A model generated the notes under the pieces. The model was not told the origin of the DNA. It searched no databases and saw only the letters and a list, made by a program, of their open reading frames with translations. The position numbers and the translations under genes are program-made. DNA of 64,000 nucleotides from NCBI RefSeq assembly GCF_030848805.1, contig NC_092358.1:11324433-11388432 (forward strand), read 5' to 3'. Below, one piece after another: positions 52,125 to 64,000 of this stretch (position 1 is the first letter of the stretch; each line of letters starts with the position of its first letter). The stretch is from Temnothorax longispinosus. Taxonomy: Eukaryota > Arthropoda > Insecta > Hymenoptera > Formicidae.

Positions 52125-52205
52125 TCGATTATTCGAACAGCCATTAACCGAGTGTTTGATTATCGGAACATCCATTAGCTTTACGCTTGATTATCTAGCG
52201 TACAT
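52125..52205. repeat. Possible pogo/Tigger-like terminal fragment
   Basis: TCTCGATTATTCGAACAGCC is followed by a similar phrase, TGATTATCGGAACATCC, and a third, TTGATTATCTAGC. Such repeated GATTAT(C/T)CGAAC words are typical of subterminal sequence in insect pogo-type elements. Only one side is seen and no transposase or inverted partner is found, so this is a weak call from recall. Confidence 0.3.
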
Positions 52206-55200
52206 TCATAAGTATCACGTATTATATACATGCAGGAACAGAAACATTCTACATAAATATCCCGCTCTTTTTTCCGCTGAAATTATAAATATTTTCTAAT
52301 ACCGACAATGGCTTTTAAAATCTTTACCGGCATACATTTTGCAAAGAGGATTAAAAACGTAGTTTTATTTATGACAGGAAAAATGTTGGAAAATTTAGAA
52401 GTCTGCGAAAGTTAATGGAGCGGAGGTAATTTGGAAAAATATATTCTTTTTCAATTTTTGTATGTCTACGTGAAACAGTTTGAACTATTCAAGTGGAAAT
52501 ACGCTGCTTTGCTTGCACAGAAGAGCTTTCTGAAAATAGTGCGCAGTGTTTAAACAAACTATTATAATATCTCTATTTGTGTTAGCGAATACGCCATAAA
52601 CTTTTTAACTAGGTTTCTCTGGTGTTCCCGCAATATGCGCCTCATTTTATGACATTTATCTACTAATGAAGGAGAGTGAGATTACTTGTATCATCGTGAC
52701 AGTTTAACACTTAATTACAATTTGTACATCTTCTTTTAACATGAACCGTTATCTGTTTTCTCATTATCGTTCAGGTTAATAGCTCATGATAGATGTCGAG
52801 AGGACGTTTCAAATCACTTGAGTGGTCGCGAGGTAAATTTTACGACACCGTTTTCACCGCCTTTTGTAGTTTCGTGCCTGATTAGGATGTACGTATACAC
52901 GTATATCGTATAGTTGAAAAGCGCTTTAACTCGTGACATTAATTTATCAATGAAAATTGGCGTAAAGTGTCGGCGAGGAACCGCTTGTAAGATCAAGCGG
53001 CTCGCTGATAATTCGCGGACAATCACGTCCGACGACAACACGCCGTCTGCAAGCCAACTTTATTTATTAATTATCAATTAATATTTACAGTTATCTTCGT
53101 TAAGATTGGTAAACAACAACGCGCAAAAACCTAAAATAAAAGAGATGTTTTCCAAAGTGACGCTGTTCCGCAAAACATCTAATTTTTTCAAAGCCAAAGT
53201 TCTAAAACGAGATATTTGTTCGTTTTTATTCTACCGCGATTGTATTGTTCGTCGTGATAATCGCCGTAAACGAAGTTTTCACTCACGAATTCGAATTTCC
53301 TTCCATTCCGCGTCCGAACGCCGGCGGCGGGAACGCGAATATTAATCGCGAGATTTTATTGTTCGCGCGTTGTTTTTGAAAATAATCCCACCACCCGTCT
53401 GTGCGCCGTCGACAGGGCGTTTACAGGGGTGGCGCCGAGAGCAGAGATAGAGGGTACGGTGAACGAAGGGAAGCGAAATTTGCGTTAAGGGGTTGCGTTC
53501 ATCGGGACTAACGCGTGACGTGCCGGAAAACAATGGAATCGCCTGAACGGCATTGTGCGTAACGTGCAATATAATCGCGCGTGCACGAAACACGCAGCCG
53601 GCGAGGGATCCCCCTCGACCCCGCTAGCTGTGATGCGCTCTAAAAGCTAGTTAGTGAGCTTAAACGAAATAATACACCAAGTTCGTTCTTCTTGAATTCG
53701 CTATAATTAAATAATTAATTGCACGGGCATAATTAATGGTCGTACAGTTACATTTAATGCGTACGAAATAATTAGTGGCGAGGGAAAAAAAATACTAATG
53801 AGCCTGTCCAGGATAAATACAGAGCTTTTCTTGTGCCGTAATTGACGGTTTACAGCAGTTTTCTTGAGAATGGTAGATCGAAAAGAAAAATAAAATGTGT
53901 ACGACATGACATAAACAGACCGTGACATCCTGACATAAAACTACATGTTAGACGACAACAGTTTCTAGGTTACAAGCGATTCAACTTCAAGGGTCTCTTC
54001 TAGTCCAGGATATTCTGGGAAACATTTAAGATACTCGTGCGGAATATCCTGTATAAGCACATCCGACAACTACGTTTCTTCTCGGCGCGATTATTCTGTA
54101 CGGGGGTTGGGGGTTCAAGGGCGAATTTCCAGATAAAGGGTATAGAGCGCGGGAATGTTCCATTTCCGGTCCCATTATGGCGAACGGCAAGTGTCATCCA
54201 CGTGCATCATCGTGTATCAAATGCTATTCTTTCAGGGGGAGGATTCGCGCGACGAGGTTCTCGTTCATAGGGGCCGAAGGGAGTTTTCCCTTTGTGAACC
54301 CTATCCGCGGCATTCAGCGACCGCTTCGGGAGCACCAACAATTGAGGACGCGGATGCAAGAACAGCGTAAGTGCACTTACTCTCCTTGCGCGTCCGAGCG
54401 CGTCGCATTTAGCCCTATACGTATCTGGATTTGACCTACTTGCGGAGAGCGCATTCGCTTAATAAAAGGACTGGCCGAATCGTGTCGAATTGCGGAGACA
54501 GAGTGCAGCGAAAAAAACAGCATATCGTTATACATATATAGTTATTGTCGCCATATAAGCGTCTGAGTTCACCTACCGCCGACGGATCTACTCGCCCACG
54601 TCGCGGCGTCGCCTTCCGTTCGAGGGTTTGATAGACGATATAAAAATGCGCGAGACGATAATCTACGTATCGCGAAAGCGACGAACGTAAACAAGGATAT
54701 TAATTAAAATGAGAGAGAATTAACTAGTTTCCCTTACTCCCCCACTCCCCCCGCGTAACAAACGCGGAGTCGGCGTAATTATCGATGCGTCGATGTCCAT
54801 CGTCCATCGTTATTGCGGTGTCGTCACAGTTGCGTCACAAAAGATCGAATACCCAATTAACGGAGAAGTAATGACGCGTTGTACGTTAATAAAATCGTCC
54901 GCCAGTCGATGGATGAGGGCCATGCCACGTCGAAACGACGACGTCCCACCGAGAGGAAAAGGATCGGCCGAAGACGACGACGATGACGACGGCGACGTCG
55001 ACGACGGCGAGCATCCATATTTTACCGTCGTTTTATTATCAGAGCTAAAACGTACATCCGGCTTTCATGAATATTGGATTACCGAGTGTGTAGTGGATAC
55101 TAGCGAACAAGAACCGCAAGACGTAAACGTCCTGAGAGTATGGTAATTCCGCATATCGATTTATCCTTTTTACGCTCCCGCCTTCCCCCCTTTCTCTTCC

Positions 55201-55830
55201 CCCCTTCCTCGAGTGGATCACGAAAGTGCCTGTACGCTTTTATGTCGCGACTAGAACGATGAGATTCCATTACATCTTCGACCGAAGTTTACGTCGAGTA
55301 GGAACACGTCCAATGCATGATAGTCCACCGCCCAAAAAGGAACGTTTCAGCGGTAGGTTCTTGCAATTTTATTCGCGTATTCTCGTATCTTTCGTATTAT
55401 TTTTTTTATCTTATTCGGAATAAGGTAAATCCCCCAAAGTGCTGCCCTTTTCGTTCGTATGACCAAGTATATCTCTATCTTTTTTGAGGAGGGACAGTGA
55501 CAAAATATCTGCTTCCGTGGAAGAATAGAAATCGATCGATCAGTCTACGAGATAAAAATAAACGCAACCCTCGATCCCGTAAAGCTCAGCCATCTCTGGA
55601 TTAGGAGAGCTTCGCCGCAAAAACAAGTCGCTTCTCTCGAGTCAGTCTATACGGCGAACTCGCTTCGAAAGTTTCGCCGGAGAAAACACACGGGGTGTTC
55701 CTAAATAAACCGGTAAAAACCAAAAGTCTATGATCGACCATTATCGTACAGGTACTTATCCCTTCTTCAACTACGTTATTACCATAATTGAGGAAATCGT
55801 TACGCGACTTTAATATTAACGATGCTTCAT
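52206..55830. other. Non-coding stretch, no gene seen
   Basis: AT-rich to about 52800, then mixed. A (GAC/GAT)n run at about 54974-55013 makes a poly-aspartate stretch in the 117-codon plus frame 54793-55146, which is otherwise unrecognised. A small 12-bp hairpin (CAGGATATTC) is at about 54006-54054. The edge-like phrase CGGGGTGTTC occurs at 55691. Confidence 0.45.
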
Positions 55831-55921
55831 TAAAGCCCCTTGCACAATAGCTGTAGCTTTGTCGGCAACTTTGTCGCTGTCGCTATCGTTGTCGCTATCG
55901 CCTATTGTGCAAAGGGCTTTA
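55831..55921. mobile_element. Short MITE, 91 bp
   Basis: TAAAGCCCCTTGCACAATAG at the left and its inverse with one mismatch at the right enclose a T-G-T-C-G-C-rich centre with repeated GTCGCTATCG-like words. TA at both edges would fit a TA target. No coding capacity. Confidence 0.65.
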
Positions 55922-58085
55922 CCCTACCGCCGTGCATATATTTTTTTGTCGTAAAATTATAACTTTTATCCATCGCGAGGGTGGAAATGAGAATTTAATT
56001 TTCGAAAATAGCTCAAAATAATCGAAGCGATATTTTAGATTGAGTTGAATACCAAAGAAAAATTATATTTCTAAAAATTCTTAAACTTTTAAAAGAAGTA
56101 TTTATATGCAGATAGAAAAAAAAATATATATAAATAGATAAAATGGAACGAGAGGATTTGAATTGACATTTTCCCATAGGAAGGACTTCTTGAACTATAA
56201 ACTTGAACTATACTTCGTGAAAAGGTCATTATTGCGCCGAGCGGTTTTTATGGCGGCAATTATGCGTATCGGCAGAAACCGCTGCTGCTTCACTCGCGCG
56301 TGATAACCGGGGCATTAGCATCCTATCCCATCGTCGTCGTCGTCGCCGCCGCCGCCGTCGTCGACGGCGCGCACAAAGTTCGTTGCGTCACGCCGCGCCG
56401 TTCATCTCGCAGATCAAAGGCTTCCGCCAAAGTAATCGGGACAAAGGGATTACCTTGGTGGGAAATGCGTTTAGGATGCGTTCGTGAGCGTGGGCGGACA
56501 GCAGGATCGCTCTGTATAATGTTCTTCATGACATTTTCCGGTGGCCGGAAGACGAGTACGTTTCGCGCACGCATCGGACTCACGTACGTGCGCACGCACT
56601 CACGTCATTGCACTTATTCATCCGTGTGACTCACGACAAAGCGAGGAGGGTCGTCGAACCCCTTGCGCTCCCTCGCTCTCACTCTCTCTTTCTTTCCTTT
56701 TATAATATCTTTCTTTCTCTCTCTTTCTTTCGGTATCTCTTATGAGCTCGCTCGCAACTGTTGTGGCAACGCAACAGGCCGGTTTTCAAACAAATAAAGC
56801 TGTCCGAGAGAGAAGAACGCGCGATTTTCTACCGCCCAGTCCAGCATTCGTCACGCCGCAATAAAGACGAAGTGTAGTCGGCACGAACCGAGACGCGCGA
56901 GAGAGAATACCACGCTCATATTTATTAAAAAGAAATCTACACCAGTCGGAATTACACTCGTAACTAGCTGGCTTTTTCTTTCTACATCCGGTGGAATGCC
57001 GAAACGGTATTGTTTTCGCGTGCGACTCTAGATTAACAGCGAGGAAAAAATTATATGGATATTCATTTACTTTAATTTTATTTAATTTCGTCATCGTCCA
57101 CATATATACAATAGTATCATATGTGAATCTGTCATGAAACATCAATCTCACCCTCTGCGTGCGTATATCCAGCGGTGACAATTATACAATGACGGGGAGG
57201 GGGAGATCTCTGCGCGGGAGGGATAAATTGTATTGCAGTCCTCGCAACGAAATGCATTTTGCACGAAAATCTCTTAATCCGCATCGCGAGACAAACGAGC
57301 GCGACGGAAACCGCCGTCCGTCGTCTGAACGAGGCAATTTAGCTAAGAGACGCTGAGTCCGGGAGGCTTTTTGAGTCGGGAAGGACGCTATATCCGATGC
57401 GCGTTAACAATGCACCAGCACACGGTGAATGCGCAGCACGCGAACTTCCTCCCTCTCATTTACGAAGGTAACGCGCCGTTGATAAAATACGCTCGATATT
57501 TCAGCCCCGCGTGTGTGTTTTCGCCTCCTCGTGGCGGTTCGCGGGAATGCCAGCGTTTAACCCGATCCCCCCCCCCCCCCGATCGCGCGCGCGTGCATTA
57601 CGCTGCGCGGAATTTCGATATTGAAATTTCGGGCGCCTCGCGACAATATCATACGGCCGAAATTTGTTGCAATAATTACAGGGAATATTAATGAGGGGAG
57701 TTAATACGGAACGTATTCCGAAATGCCCTGGGCTCTTTGATGCGATTCGTCGCAATTCGATAGAATATCGTTCGGTTATACGATATATATAGGTCGTTGG
57801 TTACACATACAAACATACGCATATAGATTCACTGTGTGCCGATTAAATAATGAATCGCAAAAATCATTCTCATCTTCAACAGTCTGAATTTTTAATGTAA
57901 TTATAACCAAAGAACCTATATACGTTATACTTTTTTTTTACTTTTTTTCACTAGAAGTTCATTGATATTAGAGAAAGACTATAATACGGTAAAATTTCAA
58001 ACTTAGGTATCTGTTTTTATTTCGTTCGCAAATAATGCAAACGCCTCGAATAATCTCCGTGATTAACGATGCAGTTTAATAATTA

Positions 58086-58110
58086 ACGCGGAGATAACGC
58101 ATCTCCGCGT
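58086..58110. repeat. Perfect 10-bp GC hairpin
   Basis: ACGCGGAGAT and its exact inverse around a 5-nt loop (AACGC). No T-run follows. Confidence 0.75.
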
Positions 58111-58354
58111 GATCAATTAGCGACGCCGCTAATTTCTCGATGGTGACGGCCCTCGACGTCGATTGGAAATTAATGGTCACCCTACCGTAATTAGTTGCGC
58201 GATCGGCAACAATGTAAACAATGCGAGCGCTCGCTGTGAATATAATAATTCGCGCGCTCTCGGGTCCCGGCGCGGATAGTAATTATCGCGAAATGTTTTG
58301 GATGCTGCGTTTGCGCGGGATATATACTTTCTGTCATCGCCGTTAATTCACGTT

Positions 58355-58374
58355 CGCGCGCGCGCGCGCGCGCG
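58355..58374. repeat. (CG)10 run
   Basis: Ten alternating CG dinucleotides, a sequence able to adopt Z-DNA. Its survival fits low germline CpG methylation in this region (inference). Confidence 0.9.
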
Positions 58375-60607
58375 TCGCTTCGGCTCGTTATTTAGCCGGA
58401 AGGCGTTAATAGAGACGTAAATTGACCGACCGGCGGAGATGACCGAGCGGCGTCACTCTCCCCACGATAAATCGAATGAAAATACGCGTATAAGCGCGAC
58501 AGGAAACGAATCGTTCCTTCCGCTTTCGAGAAGAAACGCGAGAGCATCGTCTGTCGAGTTGCGCGTCGCAACTCGCGCGAATCTCTCGTTTGATTTTATT
58601 TAATTGAATTACGCTGCACGATTTAAATTTATTGTATTTGCGAGCAGATTGGAAAATACTAATAAAACTGCGTTTTATTTGTCGCATGTATCTCTATTGA
58701 AATATTATACTTTTTGTTGTACAAAACGCATTAATTAAATTATGAATTTTACATGAGACGAAAATCTGCGTTGAGAGATTAAATGCGTTTTAATTTTTTT
58801 TAATTATACTGTTAATTATATTTAATTATATTTTATTTGATTTAATTATAATTGAAAACAATCTCATCCCCGACGACGGATTTAACGATTTGCATGAGAG
58901 TATGTCATACAATATGTATACATGTCGGCAACTATACCGTAACTACGGGCCTCTAATATCAGGTTACGTAATGATTAGAAAGCGAATCGGCGTTACTCCT
59001 TATCCCGATGTAACATTCATTCGAGTCGCGTTACGGGCCTCGTTCGCATACACCGACTGTATGCACGCGGCCTTTATTTGCGTTCTTAATTAGCATCGCT
59101 CATTATCCCGCGCGATGGGTGCCGATGATATACGGAGGACATGGGAGAATATCAAGCGCGGTTTCCGCTGTCCTTCGCCATGTTTTAAACTCCGTAAGGA
59201 TTGTAAGGCGATAAATCACCTCTCCGTTGTTTTGGATGTTCTGGAAGGTTGTTTTGAAGATTCGCGCGATCGTCCCGCGATTAATCCGGATCGAGTCATC
59301 GATATTTCGAGTCGAAACTGAAAGTTCAGCGACGAAACCCACGTGGGACGGGACCCGCAAACGATAGCGAGACAGCCAGCCCAGGAACGGGTTTGCGGTC
59401 AGCGGAAGAGCAAAAGAAAAGAATTGCAAATCGCGCATGGGCGCGTATCGCTAAAAATAGGAATTACGTTTGTATCGTGTTTCCGAAGGGCAGATACACA
59501 TCCCGTCGTCGCCGATGTCGTCAGTCACGAACTTTACGAGCTACCGTCGAAACCGCGAGTAGCGGTTGCAGAATATATGCACCGCGCGCGCCATTAACGC
59601 GGCATTTATGCTTTCGCCAAATTATACCTACCGCACCGCACGGCCGAGACCGTGGCTATGCGCGCTCGCTCGCGTATGATAAAAAGTATTATCGTCGAGC
59701 GTAATCGGCGTAACGATCGGTATAAAGTCCGCCGGTGCAGTTAGTCGTCGGTAATTGAAAGCTTTTAACGTTGGTTCCGCTACGATTTCATCGGACGCAA
59801 CTTCGAGTTGCTAAATGCAGCCTCGCCGAACATTGTGATCGCTGGAATCGAACATATTTCTTCAGCGCATCTTTTTATTTCAGCAAAATAAACGAGTATC
59901 TAACGCTTTACAGATTGCTTGCAGATTAGTCAACATGAATTGGCAATATAGCAACTACAATACGTACAATGAGGAAATTATACGGATTTTTATAGAGATT
60001 CTACTCGAAAGAAGATATAAGATAGTATTTGGTTATATCCGAAATTAACTTTCAAGTTTATAATAATACGTTTTCGAATATTTGCCAATTTCAAAAACAA
60101 ACGTGCAACCAGAGGATATCTATACATTTACTATTTGAGTTTCGAAATTATTTCAGTTGTTAATTATTCACCGTGCATCAGGACTTCAGAACAAATTTAA
60201 ATACTAGTTTGTTTCAACAAGTCTATAAACAAGTACCTGATTGCAGCTTAATTAGCGCTTGATCATTGGCGCTTGCTATTAAAAACTCGGCGTTTCTGAG
60301 ACTTCGGAGTGGAGACGGTATTTTTATGACGTGCTCTCAATCGGGCGACGGTGTTCAATTAGCAACTAATTACTCGCTTACTCGCAGCACGTCGATGAAA
60401 GTCGAGCTGTTTATGAGAAGAGAAGTACTCGTGTAAAAGCCAACGGCGTGGCGGCGGGCCCGGAGAGAGGGGCGGGGGGAGAGGGCCGCGTATCGCCCAC
60501 CTGTTAAAGTTCTCATCGGACTTCGGAAATAACGGCGGCTCGCCGTTACTCCGCTAGCCCGGCGGAGTTAAAATCTGGGAGTTCGTTTTAATAATCTCGG
60601 CGTTGGC

Positions 60608-60634
60608 GGTGTAACGCGCGGCTCGCGTTACACC
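60608..60634. repeat. Perfect 11-bp hairpin
   Basis: GGTGTAACGCG and its exact inverse around a 5-nt loop (CGGCT). Confidence 0.75.
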
Positions 60635-60968
60635 AGTGAGATAAGATTACAAAGAGCTGCACCTCCCTCCCCTTTTCCCCTTTTCTTCGAGAGAATGTGC
60701 GGGGACCGGCTGGCAGACTTCCGGCGAGAAGTTTAATTCTTAAAATTGTTCCCTGAGTAGCCGCTTGTTAAGCATCTCCTCTCCCCCCGTTCGCCTCCCT
60801 CCTTCCTGCCCGCATCCTACAGACTGTAACTTCGGCGCATTCTTTATCAAAGTTGCAACAGAGGATGGGTAATCGTAGCGCAGTGGTCTTTCAAATTTTT
60901 GCGCTACCGCGACTTCGCGCCTTGCTCTATTATTTCTAATTAATTTTTAAAAATATATAATAATATAT

Positions 60969-61004
60969 AATAATATGTAATATTAATAATTATTACATAT
61001 TATT
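60969..61004. repeat. AT-rich palindrome, 14-bp arms
   Basis: AATAATATGTAATA and its exact inverse around an 8-nt spacer in AT-rich sequence. Confidence 0.75.
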
Positions 61005-62403
61005 AGAGGATATAGGATGCAGATTGCCACGATAGAAAATGAATTAAATTTCATGTAACTATTTTACGAGTTCTTATTTGTTGGGATTTATAGTCAACTA
61101 ATTGAACGATTGAGTTACACATTTCGATTAATTCGTTTGAGTAAATGGATGAATTGATGGATGTTACATCGAGTTTCCGAATAATCAAATCGATTCGATA
61201 CTCCTGCGCGTCTCCTTGCAATCTCCCTTTGTAGACGTGATAGATACAATTTTATCGACTCAGGATGAAAGCAGTCCGATTGCATCCTGACGTTTTCGCG
61301 GACTCCGGCTTTGAGGCCGTCCTCGCTTCACATTAACATAATTCCGGAACAGAACGAGAAAGAGAGAGAAAGGAGGAGAGAGAGAGAGAAACACAGAACG
61401 CTTTGCATTCGGTCTGTACCGTGAACTATTCCGGATGCCGCGATGCGGTCGTATGTGCACCTTTGTGCTGCTGCAGCGCACGACCGGTGTGTGGCCTTTG
61501 ATGTTCGCGATTCCGGCAGAATGCGCGAACACTACCACTGCGACGTTCCGTTTCAACGCATCCACCGCGCGCGCATCCCTTAGAATGCCATTATCTCGCT
61601 CCTCGCTGCCTCCCAGAAGACTTCTCGACCGCGCATCTCTCCGACGTCAGCGGCCGCTCGCTCGCTCCAAATACCCGAAATTCGTCCTTTGTCTTTCAAA
61701 GTTCCAGTTGTAGCTTCTTAATTCTTAACGCGATCTCGTCGGTATATGTATAAAACTCTCGAGTCACCCAGCGATTACAATCGATATATATATAAGATCT
61801 TGCTGATTTTAGATTTCAATTTACGATTTCGGAACCGTAGATATAGATTATGGCGGATATTTTTTATAATTTTTATCATTTTTATTAAATACATAAAAAC
61901 ATATCCTTTTAATAGTCCGCTTGTTTGTTCTATTATCTTAATTACATGTAAAGAAGTGTAGTTATCCTAAGTATAAAAAAGATAAATAACGTGTATATGC
62001 ATATTATAGTTGATATGTTGCGGGGACATTTATCTTTTCATTAATTAATTTAATTAAGCGCGTTTAATTAATTCACCAGACATGCAGGTTCATATCAATT
62101 ACTAACATTGATATTAATATATTTATGTTCCTTGTTGTTCGTACGTACAATGAAACAATAATTTGATTTGTTTACCGTATTAACTGGAGATTCAATTTCA
62201 CTCAATTAGTTCTAGAATGCAAAATAGAATTATTGATAACCGTAACGTAATTTGAATGCATGCCTTTCAGATGATTATATGCGCATATATATACATATAT
62301 ACATATATGCGCAAATATACGTACACTATGTACACTTATGTATGTTATGTGTATAAAATGAATATAATTATCAATATTATAAATATACGTATAATTATTT
62401 ATA

Positions 62404-62938
62404 CAGGGTGTTCCAGGTCAGGTCAATAAAACTTCAGGATTTTATAGGAAATTAAATTTGGAGCAAAAATGTTCCTATAAACATAGATCCGGAAACTTCG
62501 TTAAAAAGTTATAGTTAATAAAAATTTAAAAAATCACGGTTTTTTGATAATTTTTGAAAATAACTAGCTATTAATTGTTATACTAAAGCGAACGCTACGA
62601 ATGTAGTAGGTATTTACGCAAAGATCATCAGAAAGGTGGTTTTTCCCAGTTTCTGCTTTTTTTTATTGTTTCGAGCTTATTTTCTTTTAAATGCCTTATC
62701 AGAATTAAATAAAATTGGTGTAATTTAGTTTATTTACTTATCAGATTAATTTTGTTACTTTTTTCAAATAAACGAAGGGTTTTGAAGAGTTATTTCAAAA
62801 AATCGTCAATAAAACGTGATTTTTCAAAGTTTATTAGATATATTCAACAAAGCGTTTTCGGACTTATATTTATAGGAACTTTTTTGTTCCAAATTCAATT
62901 TCCTATAATACCTTGAAGTTTTGACCTGATCTGGAATA
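62404..62938. mobile_element. Foldback transposon derivative, about 535 bp
   Basis: The left edge is TA followed by CAGGGTGTTCCAGG. The left arm 62411-62565 pairs with the right arm 62788-62938 along some 150 bp. Shared blocks are TCAGGTCAA, AAAACTTCA, ATAGGAAATT, AATTTGGA(G/A)CAAAAA, GTTCCTATAAA and AAAATCACG. The right end has lost or diverged from the outer CAGGGTG. The interior (62566-62787) has no meaningful frame. The edge motif suggests a TA-target element, but this is not proven. Confidence 0.65.
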
Positions 62939-62950
62939 TACATATAATTA

Positions 62951-63181
62951 TACTGGATGGCGCACATAAAATCGGCCTAAAACGCAAAATACAATTTTAA
63001 AGTTATATTTCGTCTACGTGAGTCATGTCGTATTCAGTTGAACAATTGCGTTTTTATTATTGTATGGAGGAGTACATTCGCACATGTTCTTTCGTGAATG
63101 CGACATGCGCGCGGAAATACGAAATATAACTTTAAAACTGTATTTTGCATTTGAGGCCAGTTTTATGTGCGCCACCCTGTA
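62951..63181. mobile_element. MITE with 63-bp inverted ends, TA target duplication
   Basis: The element 62953-63179 starts CTGGATGGCGCACATAAAA and ends with the inverse of CAGGGTGGCGCACATAAAA. The arms remain similar for about 63 bp, through TTTTAAAGTTATATTTCGT. TA lies at 62951-62952 and 63180-63181, as expected of Tc1/mariner-type insertion. It starts only 12 bp after another foldback element. The 100-bp centre is unrelated to the arms and non-coding. Confidence 0.75.
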
Positions 63182-64000
63182 TACATACAATTAATATGAA
63201 AAAATTTGCATTCACTGTTGATGATCACTGTAGCGTCGTACGCGAGTCTTGTATCTTTATTCGTAAAGAGGATTCCTCGTAACGTCGTTTGTCGGGTTAA
63301 TATGCAGTCTAAGTCGCGAGTAACGAGACGACTTCCGCTTCCGCGGCTGCACATGCGGCGCAACGACTTGAGAAATATCGAAGAAGGGAAATTATCTCAA
63401 AATTCTTCTCTCTCGAGAATTTTGCAAAGGACACGCGAGAATGTGTGCCGCGGTTCTATTCAAGCGCCGGCGGACGGAGTCAAAACTGCTTTAACGACGC
63501 CTCTCGCGCGCGCACGCTTGTGTTCTTTCGCACGGTGGAGTCTTCGGTCGCGATTACGTCGCCGTAGGATATACAACGAGGAAATTATATTCCTCTATCA
63601 TATCTCGCACGACGTTTTGAAAAATTAATTTACGGCTTAACGACATATTCTTTGTCTATAACTGTCAGAATCTATACTTTTGTGGAAAAAAACGTGCGGT
63701 TTGCCTGGATAGTTCTTGAACAATTAGGATAATTGGCCTGTTCATTCAACCCGACGAATTGACAAAGTTTTGCTCTAACATAAACGAAGAGGTATCGATG
63801 TGCTTCACGGATCGGATTTGGTCAGAGTTGTCGACGCGCGAAGACGGAAAAAAAATTACTGTGAAAAATTCGTATCCGTCGCGTTTAAATCACCGCGGAA
63901 TGGGTCGAAACCACTCCACATTGTCACTGTCGAACCGCGAAGAGCCCGGGGCGAATTGATGAGCGCGGAGCGGTTCGCTTTGATCGTCGTGGTATATGTC
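63182..64000. other. Non-coding stretch, no gene seen
   Basis: A 140-codon plus frame at 63206-63628 is arginine/serine-rich with no recognisable domain, and a minus frame overlaps its start. It cannot be excluded as an exon, but nothing supports it. Confidence 0.4.

Larger units (their letters stand above)
55922..62401. other. Non-coding stretch, no gene seen
   Basis: A CGTCGT/CGCCGC triplet run at 56329-56363 gives a V/A-rich frame. A C14 run lies at 57567-57580. Small GC hairpins and a palindrome are listed separately. A TATGCGCATATATA near-palindrome lies at about 62276-62312. Frames at 56300, 56786, 57371, 59103 and 59393 have no recognisable domain. Confidence 0.45.

Noticed and set aside
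54793..55146. 117-codon plus frame with poly-aspartate
   Set aside because: The acidic run is a GAC/GAT triplet repeat and the flanks match nothing I know.

Overview
This is 64 kb of animal nuclear DNA that looks insect, most likely a hymenopteran such as an ant. The clues are abundant undepleted CpG, alternating GC-rich and AT-rich patches, long (GA)n/(CT)n microsatellites and many short inverted-repeat DNA transposons. The organism assignment is an inference: there is no marker gene and no telomeric repeat in the window.

I found no intact protein-coding gene. The longest open frame is 211 codons and exists only because it crosses a (GA)n repeat. The other long frames are low-complexity, very arginine-rich, or mirrored by equally long frames on the opposite strand. 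No frame matches a domain I recognise, apart from a decayed transposase fragment. The window is best read as intergenic DNA or the inside of a very large intron, so unrecognised small exons cannot be excluded.

Layout: 1-3.3 kb is featureless. A 202-bp inverted-repeat element with a 9-bp target duplication lies at 3.3-3.5 kb, followed by an AT-rich repeat of CAATGA/TCATTG motifs (4.7-5.4 kb). A microsatellite cluster occupies 8.8-10.6 kb. A 952-bp PIF/Harbinger-type element with TAA target duplication and a transposase relic lies at 14.1-15.0 kb. Two long (GA)n tracts lie at 24.1-24.9 kb and a strong hairpin at 27.7 kb. From 30.8 to 34.5 kb there is a cluster: an imperfect terminal-repeat element, a tRNA-like gene inside an inverted repeat, a 101-bp hairpin element, a Harbinger-type MITE and a 158-bp near-perfect hairpin. 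A compound tandem repeat with inverted ends and a nested MITE fills 39.7-41.2 kb, followed by a hairpin at 41.4 kb. A textbook piggyBac-type MITE (TTAA, CCCTCC ends) lies at 43.5-43.8 kb. Foldback elements lie at 46.1, 48.0 and 55.8 kb, and two abutting ones at 62.4-63.2 kb.

There is no set of genes working together here. The content is a record of nonautonomous DNA transposons (Harbinger, piggyBac and TA-target types) in a gene-poor region. The two least ordinary items are the tRNA-like gene at 31802-31874 (complete cloverleaf, Pol III boxes A and B, T-run terminator, but a GGA anticodon on a short-variable-arm body) and the compound repeat at 39739-41230, whose family I do not recognise.
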